The notes beneath the pieces are model-generated. The model made no database searches. It had not been told where the DNA came from and saw only the letters and a list, made by a program, of their open reading frames with translations. Source: Prunella strophiata (Eukaryota; Chordata; Aves; Passeriformes; Prunellidae). From it: a DNA stretch of 64,000 nucleotides. Positions 34,001 through 44,994 of the stretch are shown piece after piece; within the stretch, counting starts at the first letter, position 1; every line of letters begins with the position of its first letter. The position numbers and the translations under genes were made by a program. Location: the NCBI GenBank assembly GCA_036583965.1, contig JAZBQD010000001.1:21747569-21811568 (forward strand), read 5' to 3'.

Positions 34001-36489
34001 CTCCTGACAATTCTTCTGCTTTTACTTGTTTGGAATGGATGTCACTGACACAGCTCCTGAGCAGAGCCATCCTCCCCCAAAAATCTGTCTTTTATTTTTC
34101 CCTTTTTCATTCTGCCAAGTAATGCCTTGCTCTCTAGAAATCCTGCTCAACAGCTCTGCCAAGGATACAGCCACTGTTGCTATCAGCTGAAACTCAAATT
34201 TGGCCAGGCAAAGTTGCCAAAGCAATAGAAGACGTGGGAAGCCCTGGCCAGAGGACTGAGGAGTCTTGTGCATATTTAAACATTCCTAGCAGTGGCATCT
34301 CAAATTTCAACCAAGATTACACCACTTTTGGTAAGAAACTCTAACATTTAGCTAGAAAGCTTTTAGCTCCAGGATACATTTTACTCCTATTCAGAAAGTT
34401 TTTTTTTCATTGTACTCATAAATTAAGATCCCATCAGAACCTGGATAGTTCTTCTGGAGACATAAAAGTTAAATGATTCAAAATCAATAAGGATTACTTA
34501 TGTGCTATTGGATATTTCAAGAAAATAATATTTTTCTGTTCTGTACTTTCCTGGTGGAGCTTATCAAAGCAGCAAAAGCCTTTTCTTTTTTCTTTTTCTT
34601 TTCTTTTTCTTTATTTTTTTTTATATCTTGATATCCTTATTCTGTTTGCTAGTCTCTAGGACTAATTAAATGCACTCCACTAATTAAGTGGTGGAGTATT
34701 TTGATGCATAGATTTGTCCTGTTCTTTGCCAGTTGGTCTCTACCCAAGTATCCCAATGAAGGAACTTCCAGACTATATGGAAAACGGGTGGGGTGGGAGG
34801 TGGGTAATGCACCAGCTCAGTGATAAAGCTGACAAAAAGTGAATCTTCCTGATTAAGCTGCTCATCATATTCTCATCTATAGCCCCTAGAGCAACCAGAG
34901 GTGTTTCTTAACAAGAGTGCTGGAAGAGCCGAAGTTCAGAAGTGTGGCCCAGGCAGGTGAGAAATGACAAGCACAGAAAATTCCATAAAGACGTCTCCTT
35001 AAGGAGTCAAGTAGCACAAATCACCACCTGAGCAGCACATTAATCCCCATCTCCTGCAGACTCAAGTGTGACACGTGAAGATCTCTCTCCCAAGCTGATT
35101 ATCTGTATTTCCTTCACACCCTGACTCTAGCTCATCTCCTCACCCACACTGCTAATTGGTTTTCATGCCCAAAACACATCAGCAGAGACTCTGCTGCTCA
35201 TCTTAGCCCAGTCCTTGTCACCTCCACATGTCAAGTGCAGGCAGCTAATTCTCATCAATCCACTTCTCACTCCACAGCAGCTTCTCTCCAGTTTGACCCT
35301 GTCACCAAAACTGCTGGAATAAGAGAAGCTCTCCACACAGAATCAGGCATTATTTAATTCTGGCCAGGATGTGCCATGGAAATCATCCTCACACAGCCGG
35401 GGTGTGCAGTAGAAATTATTCCATCACACATCATTCTTTACCACTTTTCCTATATTTATACATAAAAAACCCAAAGAAATTCTCATTCATTGCTTCTACA
35501 TTGCACCATTCTTAGCATTTGATTTCCTATTGGTTATTGATCCCTTCACCTTCAGTGCTAATTTGGTCCTCATTCTTTGCTTTTCCTATCAATCTTTTCC
35601 CAGACCAAGTGCCCTGTGTCCCCTGTGTCCTCCCCCTGCAGCCCACAGCTGCCTCTGAAATTTCCAGATCTTGGGTTCCTTCCTCCAGTGGTTGTGAGCA
35701 TTGCTTCCCAAGGCCCTTGTCATTGCAAACAACTTCTGTTTGTGCCTAACTTTGCTGTTTTGTTAATTAAAGCCCAGCTAAAAGGCAGCTACATTCCATT
35801 CCTGCAGCTGGACACTCTGCGTATGCTGTGCCAGTGCCAGGCTGCATCCCATTATCCCTGGAACATCTGCCTGTTCTTGGTCAAAGAGTTCAACCACCTT
35901 TCAACACAAAATGTTTTCCATCTCAAATCCTGCTCCAGCTCCTTTACCCACACCTGTTTTCTCAATTTCCTTGAGAAAAGCAGGGAGGGCCTGACCTTCT
36001 CTGGAGCCAAGAGATCAGCAGGAGAGAGCTCTCGCAATGAATATTCATAGGTTGGATCTGCTCTGCTGATCATCGTGATCCATCACCCTGCTACTGCCTT
36101 GGAGCCAGATTTTAATTAACTGCTTCAAAATGTGTTTTTCCCTTCCACCGTTTCCTGTTTCTTTGCTACACTTTCCCCATTTGTCGGGACATCTGTCTGT
36201 GCCTCATTCGTATTTTTGTCTTTCTCCAAAATTAATATTCATACATCAAAAATCAATTGGTTGGAAAGGAACTGAAATCTCACTCCAAATAAATAAAAAA
36301 TAGCACTTAAATAAGATAGAAAAAGTGCTTAAAAAATTGTGACTCTTTCCCTTAAAATAGAAATTACCCACCCTAACCAGCCCTGGAACAAATGTAACCC
36401 TTGCTATTATTTCAGTGCTCAATATTTAGCTAGAGGAGGTTCTAATTGGATATTAGAATATATATTTTTTTTCCCCTGGAAGAGTGATC
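34001..36489. other. Repeat-poor unique sequence, no gene recognised
   Basis: Contains a T-rich TTTTC-type tract (34583-34625) and the inverted repeat described at 34673. The frame at 35577-36050 is pyrimidine-rich and unrecognised. Confidence 0.35.
34673..34698. repeat. Nested inverted repeat around a TAATTA core
   Basis: The site reads CACTCCACT-AATTA-AGTGGTGGAGTA. Inner arms CCACT/AGTGG flank AATTA and outer arms ACTCCAC/GTGGAGT flank the whole, three bases out of register. A second 'CTAATTAAATGCA' lies 15 bases to the left. Confidence 0.75.
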
Positions 36490-36504
36490 AGACATTAGAA
36501 TAAA

Positions 36505-36663
36505 TTTCCTGGGGAGGTTGTGGAGTTACCCTCTCTGGAAGTGTTAAGGAGGCATCTGGAGGTGGCCCCTGGGGACTTGGTTATGGTGGTGCTGGGGGAA
36601 TGGTTGGACTCGGTGATCCTGGAGCTCTCTCCCAACCCTGACAATTCTGTGGTTTGCTACATC
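36505..36663 (+). mobile_element. CR1 LINE 3' end
   Basis: Sense copy: 'GGGGAGGTTGTGGAGTTACC', 'CTCTGGAAGTGTTAAGGAGG', 'GGTTGGACTCGGTGATCCTG', 'CCCAACCCTGACAATTCTGT'. It abuts the LTR on its right. Confidence 0.9.
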
Positions 36664-36666
36664 CTT

Positions 36667-37403
36667 GTCTTGGGTTGGAAATGCAAGATGTGGCTGGGGG
36701 TGTGTATTCTATCACCATCTGTTAGAGGTGGGGCAGTTCTTCTGTTCATTGGGCAATTTTATTTATCTCCCCCACAACCAATCCTCCCTCCAGGAGATCC
36801 TCCTGTTCATGGGCCATTAATTATTAATTATCTTCTGTCATGGCCAGTGAGTGTCCCTGCATGGCTGATAAAATTCCATCATCCCACTGGGAGATGCTCT
36901 GCCCAGGGGAGGAGCCAAGCATTCCTACCTGATAGAATCTGACCCTGGAACAGCACAGCAGCCTTTGCCCACTGCTGCATTCCCAGAGGAGCAGCTTTCT
37001 TCTCCTCTGCATTCCCAGAGGAATCCCCAGGCCCATCTGCAGCAGCCCTGGAGCTTCAGAGGAAAACTCCCCCCTTGTGCAGGATCCCTGCTCCAGCAGA
37101 ACCAGCCCTGGCCCTGCAGGAGGGCTGCAGCCACCATGGGATGGGAATGGGACTGTGCCACCACCCTGACCCACAGGGGTCAGCTCCTCTGCTGACCCTG
37201 GCAGTGGTGTTTGTATTACTGTATTTTTATTTTATTTTTATATTTTCCCTAGAAAATAACTGTTATTCCTACTCCCATATCTTTGTCTGAGAGCCCCTTA
37301 ATTTCAAAATTATAATAACTCAGAGGAAGGGGGTTTACATTTTCCATTTCAAGGGAGGCTCCTGCCTTCCTTAGCAGACACCTGGCTTTTCAAACCAAAA
37401 CCA
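36667..37403 (+). mobile_element. Songbird ERV solo LTR (probable)
   Basis: About 735 bp starts 'TGTCTTGGGTTGGAAATGC' and ends in 'GCAGACACCTGGCTTTTC' and 'AAACCAAAACCA'. I recognise it as an interspersed element of songbird genomes with LTR features: TG...CA type ends, an AT-rich 'TTTTTATATTTTCCC' segment and a 3' part reading 'TTAATTTCAAAATTATAA', 'GGGGGTTTACATTTTCC' and 'GGAGGCTCCTGCCTTCC'. There is an internal 30-bp direct repeat ('CTGCATTCCCAGAGGA' at about 36977 and 37007). No viral genes adjoin it, so it is a solo LTR. I could not identify a clean target-site duplication. Orientation rests on the TG start. Confidence 0.62.
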
Positions 37404-38632
37404 TCTTTATCAATGCATCCACTTCCAAGGAGAAAGCTTCAGGAGAGGAACACATTTGTAAAGCCCATTCCAGGGTTACAAGCTGTCCAGAACAGTCCTT
37501 TGGAATATGCAATATTCCACACTCTTCCAAGGGATCAGCTGTGCAGGGACTTTTTGCTCCCACTCCCAGTAGCAGGGCTAAATTGGGAGTGTGGAGGCAA
37601 AAAACAGCCTCTCCCCCATTAATTTAAAACCCTTCTTGTGCTCTTTTTTCTGTAATTGTCAAATAGCAGAAGTTCAGCATTGAATAAATGAGAGGTTCTA
37701 CTTAAAAAATAAAAATCAGTCCCTCTTTTATCCATCAGCATCAACATTTGGCCATTAAGTATCTTCCCAGAAGCAGAGTACAGAAGTACATCCTAGCCTG
37801 AACATAACTGTGGCACTGACATAAAATCCTGATGTAAACAGAATTCCAGAAATGAACCCTCCATCTGACAGCCCAAACATCTAAAAAAACCAAACCTCAG
37901 CACTAGCATTATTTGCCTTCTGGGGGTGACAGTCCAAAGATGAATGTGGAAGTTGTCAAAAAGCTTGGGGGGTAGAGTTGTGGGATTCAAAGCTGGGTTT
38001 GTCAGGTTTCCTGATCCCACTGTGGGGTTGAGGGGAGGCAGACACACACTTGGGGGGGAATAGAGGTTGTGGGGTGCTCTTGATTAACTTGACTTACTCT
38101 GCTGCCATGAATCCACCCATCTTTTGCCACAACTCCTACTACTTGCTGCATCTCTCTCTCTCCCTGTTGTCACAGGTCAGGGACACATGGGAAGATGGGA
38201 AGTGAGAGGTGGAGGGAAGCTGCATCCCCCACAGTGCTGCTCCCTGTCTGGATCCAACTTTTGAAAGGGTTTTGTCAAATCTCTGTTTTTTGGAAGAATT
38301 AGAGAAGAGGTGACAATGACTCTTAACCCTAAGAAAGGCAAAACATGGCCATAACAAGCCAAAAAAATTACTGGAATTATCCAAGAAAACCTCCAGCTAG
38401 ATTTTATCTTCATTCAATGACTGACAGCCAAAATTAGGGCTAAAAGGAGGGAGGACTTGGAAATCTGAGGCAAAAATTGAAGCATAAAACCCACCAGAAC
38501 CTAAGAAATATAAATCCCACCAGGACAATAAAGCAGCAGGAAGCTGGTGCAGTTTCAAGGATGACAGCTAATGGGAAAAAAGAGCAGTTTATCTTTCTCT
38601 TTTGCATCTGGAGTTTGGGATTAAATTTCCTT
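37404..38632. other. Unique sequence, no gene recognised
   Basis: No repeat family or exon is recognised. Confidence 0.35.
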
Positions 38633-38634
38633 CC

Positions 38635-38987
38635 AGTACCTGAAAGAGATTCTGCCAGTATTTAAAGGGGGGAAGCCAGAGAGGGACTTTTCATCAGGAG
38701 CTGGAGAGCCAGGACAAGGAGGAATGGCATCAAACAGAAAGGGCAGAAATTCAGGCAAGATATTGGGAAGGAATTGTTCCCTGGCAGGGTGGGCAGGTCC
38801 TGGCACAGGGTGCCCAGAGCAGCTGTGGCTGCCCCTGGATCCCTGGCAGTGCCCAAGCCAGGCTGGACAGGGCTTGGAGCACCCTGGGACAGTGGAAGGT
38901 GTCCCTGCCCATGGCAGGGGCATGGCACTGGATGGGCTTTAAGGTCCCTTCCAACCCAAATAATTCTGGGACTCTGTGAGTCTATGA
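38635..38987 (+). mobile_element. CR1 LINE, about 350 bp 3' fragment
   Basis: Sense copy from 'TTCCAGTACCTGAAAG' through 'GGGAAGGAATTGTTCCCTGG', 'CTGGCACAGGGTGCCCAGAG' and 'GGATGGGCTTTAAGGTCCC' to 'CTCTGTGAGTCTATGA'. It is the least decayed copy in the window by eye. Confidence 0.95.
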
Positions 38988-40752
38988 AATAACATTGCTG
39001 ATGCAAAGATTTGGGAAGCCCCCAAGGAAATATGAATCTATTTTTCAGTATTCAGAATTATATGCAGATGTGCACAGTATTTTTGATCACTCATTAATGC
39101 TCAGTTCCATTTACCAAACCAGCACTAAGCTGCCAGTCCCCCAAGCAGTGAAATAAGATGGATTTTCCTGATGCCTCCTTTCCCTTCAAATCCAAGGGGA
39201 AGCTTCTGGGTCACTCAAACACTTCTCAAGATATTTTTAGAAGATTTAGGTTTGATTATTTACATTATTTTTTCCTTTGTGTGTTAAAGATGATGTGGTA
39301 AAACAGATCCAATCTTCCCTTGCTCTGCTTGCATTTCCTTTGCAGTGTAAACACAGAAATCCATGAGCTGCAGACTCTTGGTGACTAAAACTGCCTTAAG
39401 TCAGGGGAAAATCACAAGAAACACGAGTATTTAAAAAAAGATGTCTCTGTCACCACCAAACCTGGGATTTGCCTCTCTCAGAGGATACCTGTCTTGGTTC
39501 TCAAATCAGCTGCAGACTCCCAGGCTTTGATTTCACTTCAAAGAGAAATTTGGTATTTATTTTTCAAGGAAGGAAAACTGATTCGTGCCTCTTTGATGTC
39601 TTGTTTCAGAACTAAAAAAATAAACCAAACAAAACCAAAACTAAAAAAAACACCAAAAAAACCAACTTTTTAGGGGCAAGATTAACTAATATCAGCAGCA
39701 GTGACTTATTTACCAAAAGAAAAAAGTTTATGAACAATGTTGGAGCTGCATTGAGCATGACAGTGGGTAAGCCTTGGGTTTAATTTGTCAAATTAAATAT
39801 CAAAGAAAGCACTCTTGGCTTTTCTTAGTGGAAGGGTTTGGTAGCTCTGACTCTTGGCACTTCTTTCATTCATACTGAGCTTCAGAATAAGAACCTTACT
39901 TGGTGCAGGCCCAAACTTTGGTCTCAGCAAGAGGCAGACAATGGAAATGAAGCAGTGAAGTGTTATTTGACTGTGAAAGGTTCCTGGCACCACAGTACAA
40001 TTTCAAAGCTGAGATTGGGGAGGAATCCCCATGTCTACAATTAAAAGAGAAACCACTAAATTTTATTTTATTTTCATTTTCCTACATGATTTCCACTGGT
40101 TGGATTAAAATAGCCAGGCCTTTAGAGCAGGGAGGGCTGGGGGAGAGGTTGTTTAATTTGTTTACATATAGCCCATATCCTCTAACCCTGAGGAAAAATA
40201 TTTGGAAAAATTATTCCACAGGCACAAAATCTTTTACTACATCTCTCATAACCTGATTTTGCTGCATTCAGCAGTTTCCCCCCACCACCCCTTGTTTTAA
40301 AGGAATGCAAACAATGCAAAAAAGCAACTAAGAAAAAAGAAATAAATTGAAAGTTGCCCTCTGAAACTCCTGCCTGCCTTGTAATAATTACTGAGACAAA
40401 TGTTCTCCTAGGGAGAAATGGAGAGGTGCTTTCATAGCTGTCACAAGCCACACACTTTGGTGGTTCACAGGTGCAAAAATGAATAGACTGAATACATATT
40501 AAATTCTCCTGCCAGTGAATTGTGCAGTACAGGCTCACAGTCACAGCTTTTTGAGTTCTTTATTAAATGTAGGGAGGCAGAAGTTTCACTCCAAGGACTG
40601 TTCTGAATGTATCTATTTGTTTGTAGAACTACAAGCTCTCTTATTTTTCTTTCTTTTTGGCCAAGTCCTCCATGCTCCTGTACAAATTAAGTTATTTAAC
40701 TTCTTAAAGTTAAAAATTGTGGGGATCAAAGTTTTTTAAAGTTAGTGGGAAA
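38988..40752. other. Unique sequence, no gene recognised; A/C tract at 39617-39662
   Basis: Contains a short A/C-rich tract (CCAAACAAAACC words). No gene or repeat family is recognised. Confidence 0.35.
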
Positions 40753-40754
40753 CT

Positions 40755-41038
40755 GCAGGGACAAGACGAGGAGGAATGGGATCCGACTAAAAGAGGGGAA
40801 ATTTAGGTGAGATATGGGGAAGAAATCCTTCCCTGGGAGGGTGGGCAGGCCCTGGCACAGGGTGCCCAGAGCAGCTGTGGCTGCCCCTGGATCCCTGGCA
40901 GTGCCCAAGGCCAGGCTGGACAGGGCTTGGAGCAGCCTGGGACAGTGGGAGGTGTCCCTGCCCCATGGTAGGGGGTGGCAGTGGATGGGCTTTGAAATCC
41001 CTTCCCACCCAAACCATTCCAGAATTCCATGGTTTAAA
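40755..41038 (+). mobile_element. CR1 LINE, about 280 bp 3' fragment
   Basis: Sense copy: 'AGGGACAAGACGAGGAGGAA', 'GGGTGGGCAGGCCCTGGCAC', 'CCAAGGCCAGGCTGGACAGG', 'GATGGGCTTTGAAATCCC'. Confidence 0.94.
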
Positions 41039-42070
41039 ATCAATTCCCTGCTCAAGCAGCTGGCCCCATCCCAGGGTTGGTGTCTGATGCCACCTCCCAG
41101 CCCTGTTCTGGACAGATTTTTCAAATGCTGAACAGACCATTTACAATGTCATGATATCACTGCCTCGTTGCACTGAAAATTCTGACAAAGATTATTCCTT
41201 AATCAACATCTAAGGATGAGTTCATTATTCCATGGCTTTGTTTATCCTGGTGATTAAAGCAGCTAAACACATCCAACAGCCCAAATCCAGCAGTAAACAT
41301 GAAGCCAACAGCCAAACTCCCCTGCTCATGCTGCTGCCTTTGATTCCCCCCTCACAGCAATGGCTTTTCCAGCTTCATCCAAAGAAAACTTCCCAGACTC
41401 TGACTTGATGACAGACTAAGCCAATGACACTTAAACTTCTTTCAGATCCTGCTGCCTGCAAAATCTGAATGCTTTAAGACTACTTTAAGATTCACCCCCA
41501 AGTATATTGAGGTTTAAATTTCCTTTGACTTTGCTGGAGAAATCAAAGTTGGGATAGCTATAATGCCAGAACTCTGCAGGAGAGCTGGAGAACAAGAGGT
41601 GGCAAAAGGGACAGGGAACAGCAAGCTGGCTCAGCTCTTTTGTCCCTAATCCCATCTTCCCTGGCTCATCCACCTGCAGGGACTCTCATTTTTATTCACC
41701 CTGAGTTTATAAACTCTAAGCAGCACTACAAAATAAAATGGGAACGGTGATAACCTCCACAGAGCTCTGAATTTCGCCCATTCGTTTTCCAAGATTCTCC
41801 TTAAAAACCTCTTTTTGCTATTTCTTTGCTTAAACTCAAGATTCCAAAACTCAGAGGGGAGGGTGGGGGGAAGATGCCTGTGAAGGAGTATTTTGTACCT
41901 CAGCTGCTAAATGACACAGCAAGGGACAGAGAAAAAGTGTCCTTTACCTTGGTCCCTAGCCCTTAATTTGCAGCAAACAGTGCTGTGTGCATTTCAGCAC
42001 TGTTCCTCTTGGAAAGCAAAATCAAATGCAGGAAAAGCCTTTTGCTATTCCAATTCCCTGAACATCTTCT
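41039..42070. other. Unique sequence, no gene recognised
   Basis: Nothing is recognised. Confidence 0.35.
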
Positions 42071-42072
42071 CT

Positions 42073-42255
42073 TCATAGAATCACAGAATTACAAAATTAT
42101 TAGAGTTGAAAGAGATTTTAAAGCCCATCCAGTGCCACCCCTGCCATGGGCAGGGACACCTTCCACTATCCCATGTTGCTACAAGCCCCATCCAGCCTGG
42201 CCTGGAATACTTCCAGGGTTGGGGAATTCACACCTCCCAGGGCAAGGTTCTCAAT
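42073..42255 (-). mobile_element. CR1 LINE 3' end, minus strand (in left arm of inverted repeat)
   Basis: Antisense copy beginning 'TCATAGAATCACAGAATTAC' and running through 'CCATCCAGTGCCACCCCTGC' and 'GACACCTTCCACTATCCC' to 'CCTGGAATACTTCCAGGG'. Confidence 0.9.
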
Positions 42256-42563
42256 TTTCCCCAGTTTCCCAGCAACACAAAGAGAATTCTGCACTCAGCC
42301 TTCCAGGCTCTGAGGGAAATTCAAAGACACTGCAGGCTGGGGAGAATATTATTCTTGATATTGCAGAAGTGTAGCAGGAAAGTCAAACAGAGAGTTTGAC
42401 TTTCTTTCCAGAGATTTCTGTGGAAAGAATTTGGGGTAACAACATCCCTGGAAAGACTGTGGGGCAAAACCAGCCCTGATGTGCTGCTGGAAGTGTACCC
42501 AGAGCTGGGCAGGGAGGTGAGCTGGAGGATCTTGGTTGCCAAAGAGCCACAAGCAGGACCAGA
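42100..42563. repeat. Left arm of large inverted repeat
   Basis: The reverse complement matches 42888-43282 over the CR1 tail and onward into sequence outside CR1. Matching blocks include 'ACACAAAGAGAATTCTGCAC', 'TGATATTGCAGAAGTGTAGC', 'GGGAGGTGAGCTGGAG' and 'GAGCCACA'. The left arm has about 40 extra bases in two places, one of which includes a hairpin (42378-42404, GAAAGTCAAAC/GTTTGACTTTC). Confidence 0.88.
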
Positions 42564-42887
42564 CCTGCTGCAAATGCTCCACTTGCCAGTCCCTGTTCCT
42601 GTCAGTCCATGCCCCTTTGGTCACACTCCTGGAATTATCTGGATGTGAGGCAGTGCTGGGGGAGCCCTGCTCTGGACAGAGGAGACATCCCAGTGTGTCC
42701 TGCAAGTGCCTCACCCTGTGCTCCATACACCCTCAGCCATCTGTTCCTGCAGAGGCAGCCCCTTCTCATTGCAGAGATGCACTCCTCTCATTTCAACTCA
42801 GACAGAGCCTTAATTCCACTTTACTCTTCTTCTGATCTCAGCAATCTGTCCTCTTGCCTGCCCTGTCCTCACCTGGGTGAGCCTTCA

Positions 42888-43282
42888 CTCTCTGTTCCTG
42901 CTGTGGCTCCTCTGCAAGTGAGATACTCCAGCTCACCTCCCTGGCCAGCCCTGGGGGCATTTCCAGCAGGGCCTCAGGGCTCTTGGTTCCCCAAAATCAG
43001 AAGCCTCTGGGGGAGTCTGACTTTCCTGCTACACTTCTGCAATATCAAGAATAATTTCCTGATTTTCCCTCAGAGCTTGGAAGGCTGAGTGCAGAATTCT
43101 CTTTGTGTTACTGGGAAGCTGGGGAAGGTTGGGAAACTTGCCCAGAGACCTGAGGACTCTCAAACCCTGGAAGTGTTCCAGGTCAGGTTGGATGGGGCTT
43201 GGAGCAACCTGGGATAATGGAAGGTGTCCCTGCCCATGGCAGGGGTGGTGATGAGATGGGCTTTAAGGTTCCTTCCAGCAGC
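42888..43282. repeat. Right arm of large inverted repeat
   Basis: It contains 'CTCCAGCTCACCTCCC', 'GCTACACTTCTGCAATATCA', 'GTGCAGAATTCTCTTTGTGT' and a sense CR1 3' end (about 43133-43282, 'GGTTGGATGGGGCTTGGAGC'). The order is the mirror image of the left arm. The spacer between the arms is about 325 bases. Confidence 0.88.
43133..43282 (+). mobile_element. CR1 LINE 3' end (in right arm of inverted repeat)
   Basis: Sense copy: 'CCCTGGAAGTGTTCCAGG', 'TCAGGTTGGATGGGGCTTGG', 'GGTGTCCCTGCCCATGGCAG', 'GGGCTTTAAGGTTCCTTCC'. The terminal 'AACCCAAACCA' is missing. Confidence 0.9.
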
Positions 43283-44890
43283 AGAAGAACATTGCTTGAG
43301 AAATATTTGGCATTTTCAGCCCAGTTCTCTTTGCTGCTCCAGCACCCAGAGTGTGTCACTGACAATACCTTTCATTTCAATACTATTTAATAAGGAATGG
43401 TTGCTCAGAATCTCATTCAGGTCATGTAAGGAAGTTATTATGTCTGATTTATACCTTGAAACTGCATGCTGGAATTTCTGAATGCTCTGGGATGTTTCTA
43501 GAACATTAAAAAAACCCCAACCTATTAGTGGAGAACACCAATTTCTGCCACATCACACTTCCAAGGTTATGTTGCCCCCTGGGGATGACCTGGAGTTATC
43601 AGTGTGTATGCCAGGTGATCTTCTAGGGGCAGGACACCCTGCCACTTCCAAATCAAGGGACAGAAGCACAGCAGCAGATCCCTGTATCCCTCCTGAGCTA
43701 CCTGCTCCACCTCACAGCCAAATAAAAAATATCCAGCCCCAAACTGAAATGCAGAGCTCCTGAGCTCAGCACAGCCTGGCATTTCAGCACTTTCCCATCT
43801 GACATTGTCCTGAACCTGAAAAAAAAGGTTGCAGAATGAATTGCCCAAGTAAATTATGGATCTGGGAACATCTGTGGCATTTTCATCCTAGAGATGAAAT
43901 AATGCAAGACAACCTCAACTATTTCATCCCACTGTCCTTCATTCACTGCCCAGCCCCTCCAGAACTGCTGCTGGAACAAGGAATAGGAACAAGGCACAAG
44001 TCTCTGTGCCATCCCCAGACTGGCCAAAATCCAGCTGGATTTATTTCTGAGCTCCACAGGAGCTGGCATGTCACCTTGCTGATGAGCACAGGGCCTCTGC
44101 AGAAAGCAGCTCTGATGCTGTGATGGCCTGGGCTCTGCTGGGTGCAGGTGTCCAACAGCTCCCAGGGGCTCTGGAGAGAGCTGGGCCAAGCCCAGTGGGG
44201 CAGGACACTCTTCTCTGCCCTTGGAATGTGGTCAAGGAACTGGGACTGTTATTTGCAAGCTGCCAGTGGGGGCCATGTGCTGGTTTTGGTGTGAATTGTG
44301 CTAAATCCAGTCTGGCGACTAAACCTGACTTAACATCCTGAGAGTGAGGCCAGGACTTGGCAGAGAAGCTGCTAAACTCACCTGGAGATACAGGACTGGC
44401 AGTGAACCCCTTGAAGCTACTGAATTCCATCCTCCCTTTCAAACAGCAGGTTGTTACCCTTGGAGTGTGTGAAGGTTCTTCCCCTGGGTATTGGGGATGT
44501 CCCCCAGGGACATCAAGGTCAAAAGGAAGAGATCTGCCCAGCACTGGTCTGGGTGAGTTACATCAATCCCTACTTAATAATTGTTTCTTTTGGCTGGCTT
44601 TAATAAAATTGTTCCCAAAGGAGAGAATATTTCAAGATTCCCAAATTGCAGTAAATACTCCATTCCAGTTTGGAAATCCCTGAATTGTTTGTGACCTTTA
44701 AAGTTTCCACTACTGCAAGTGCAGAGGGGCAATTTCCTTTGGGAATCACAGCCAAGGCTCTGATCTGGGGGAAAGAGACACCAGGGAGTGCTGCCTTCAT
44801 GGGAGCCATGTGAAGGAGGGATTAAACCAGGGAGCAGAAAAGCTAACTTGGGAAAAAATCAACCTGACCAGAATTCTGCTCCCATTAGAT
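43283..44890. other. Unique sequence, no gene recognised
   Basis: Frames at 43836-44683 on both strands carry no known domain. Confidence 0.35.
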
Positions 44891-44994
44891 TAAAAAAAAC
44901 CCAACCAAACAACAACAACAACAAAAAAACCAAACAAAAAACCAACAAACACAACCAACCAACCAACAACAACAACAGAAAAAACAACCAAAAA
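44891..44994. repeat. A/C-rich tract
   Basis: About 100 bases with no T and almost no G on the plus strand: AACAAC, CCAAC and CCAACCAACC words. Confidence 0.9.
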
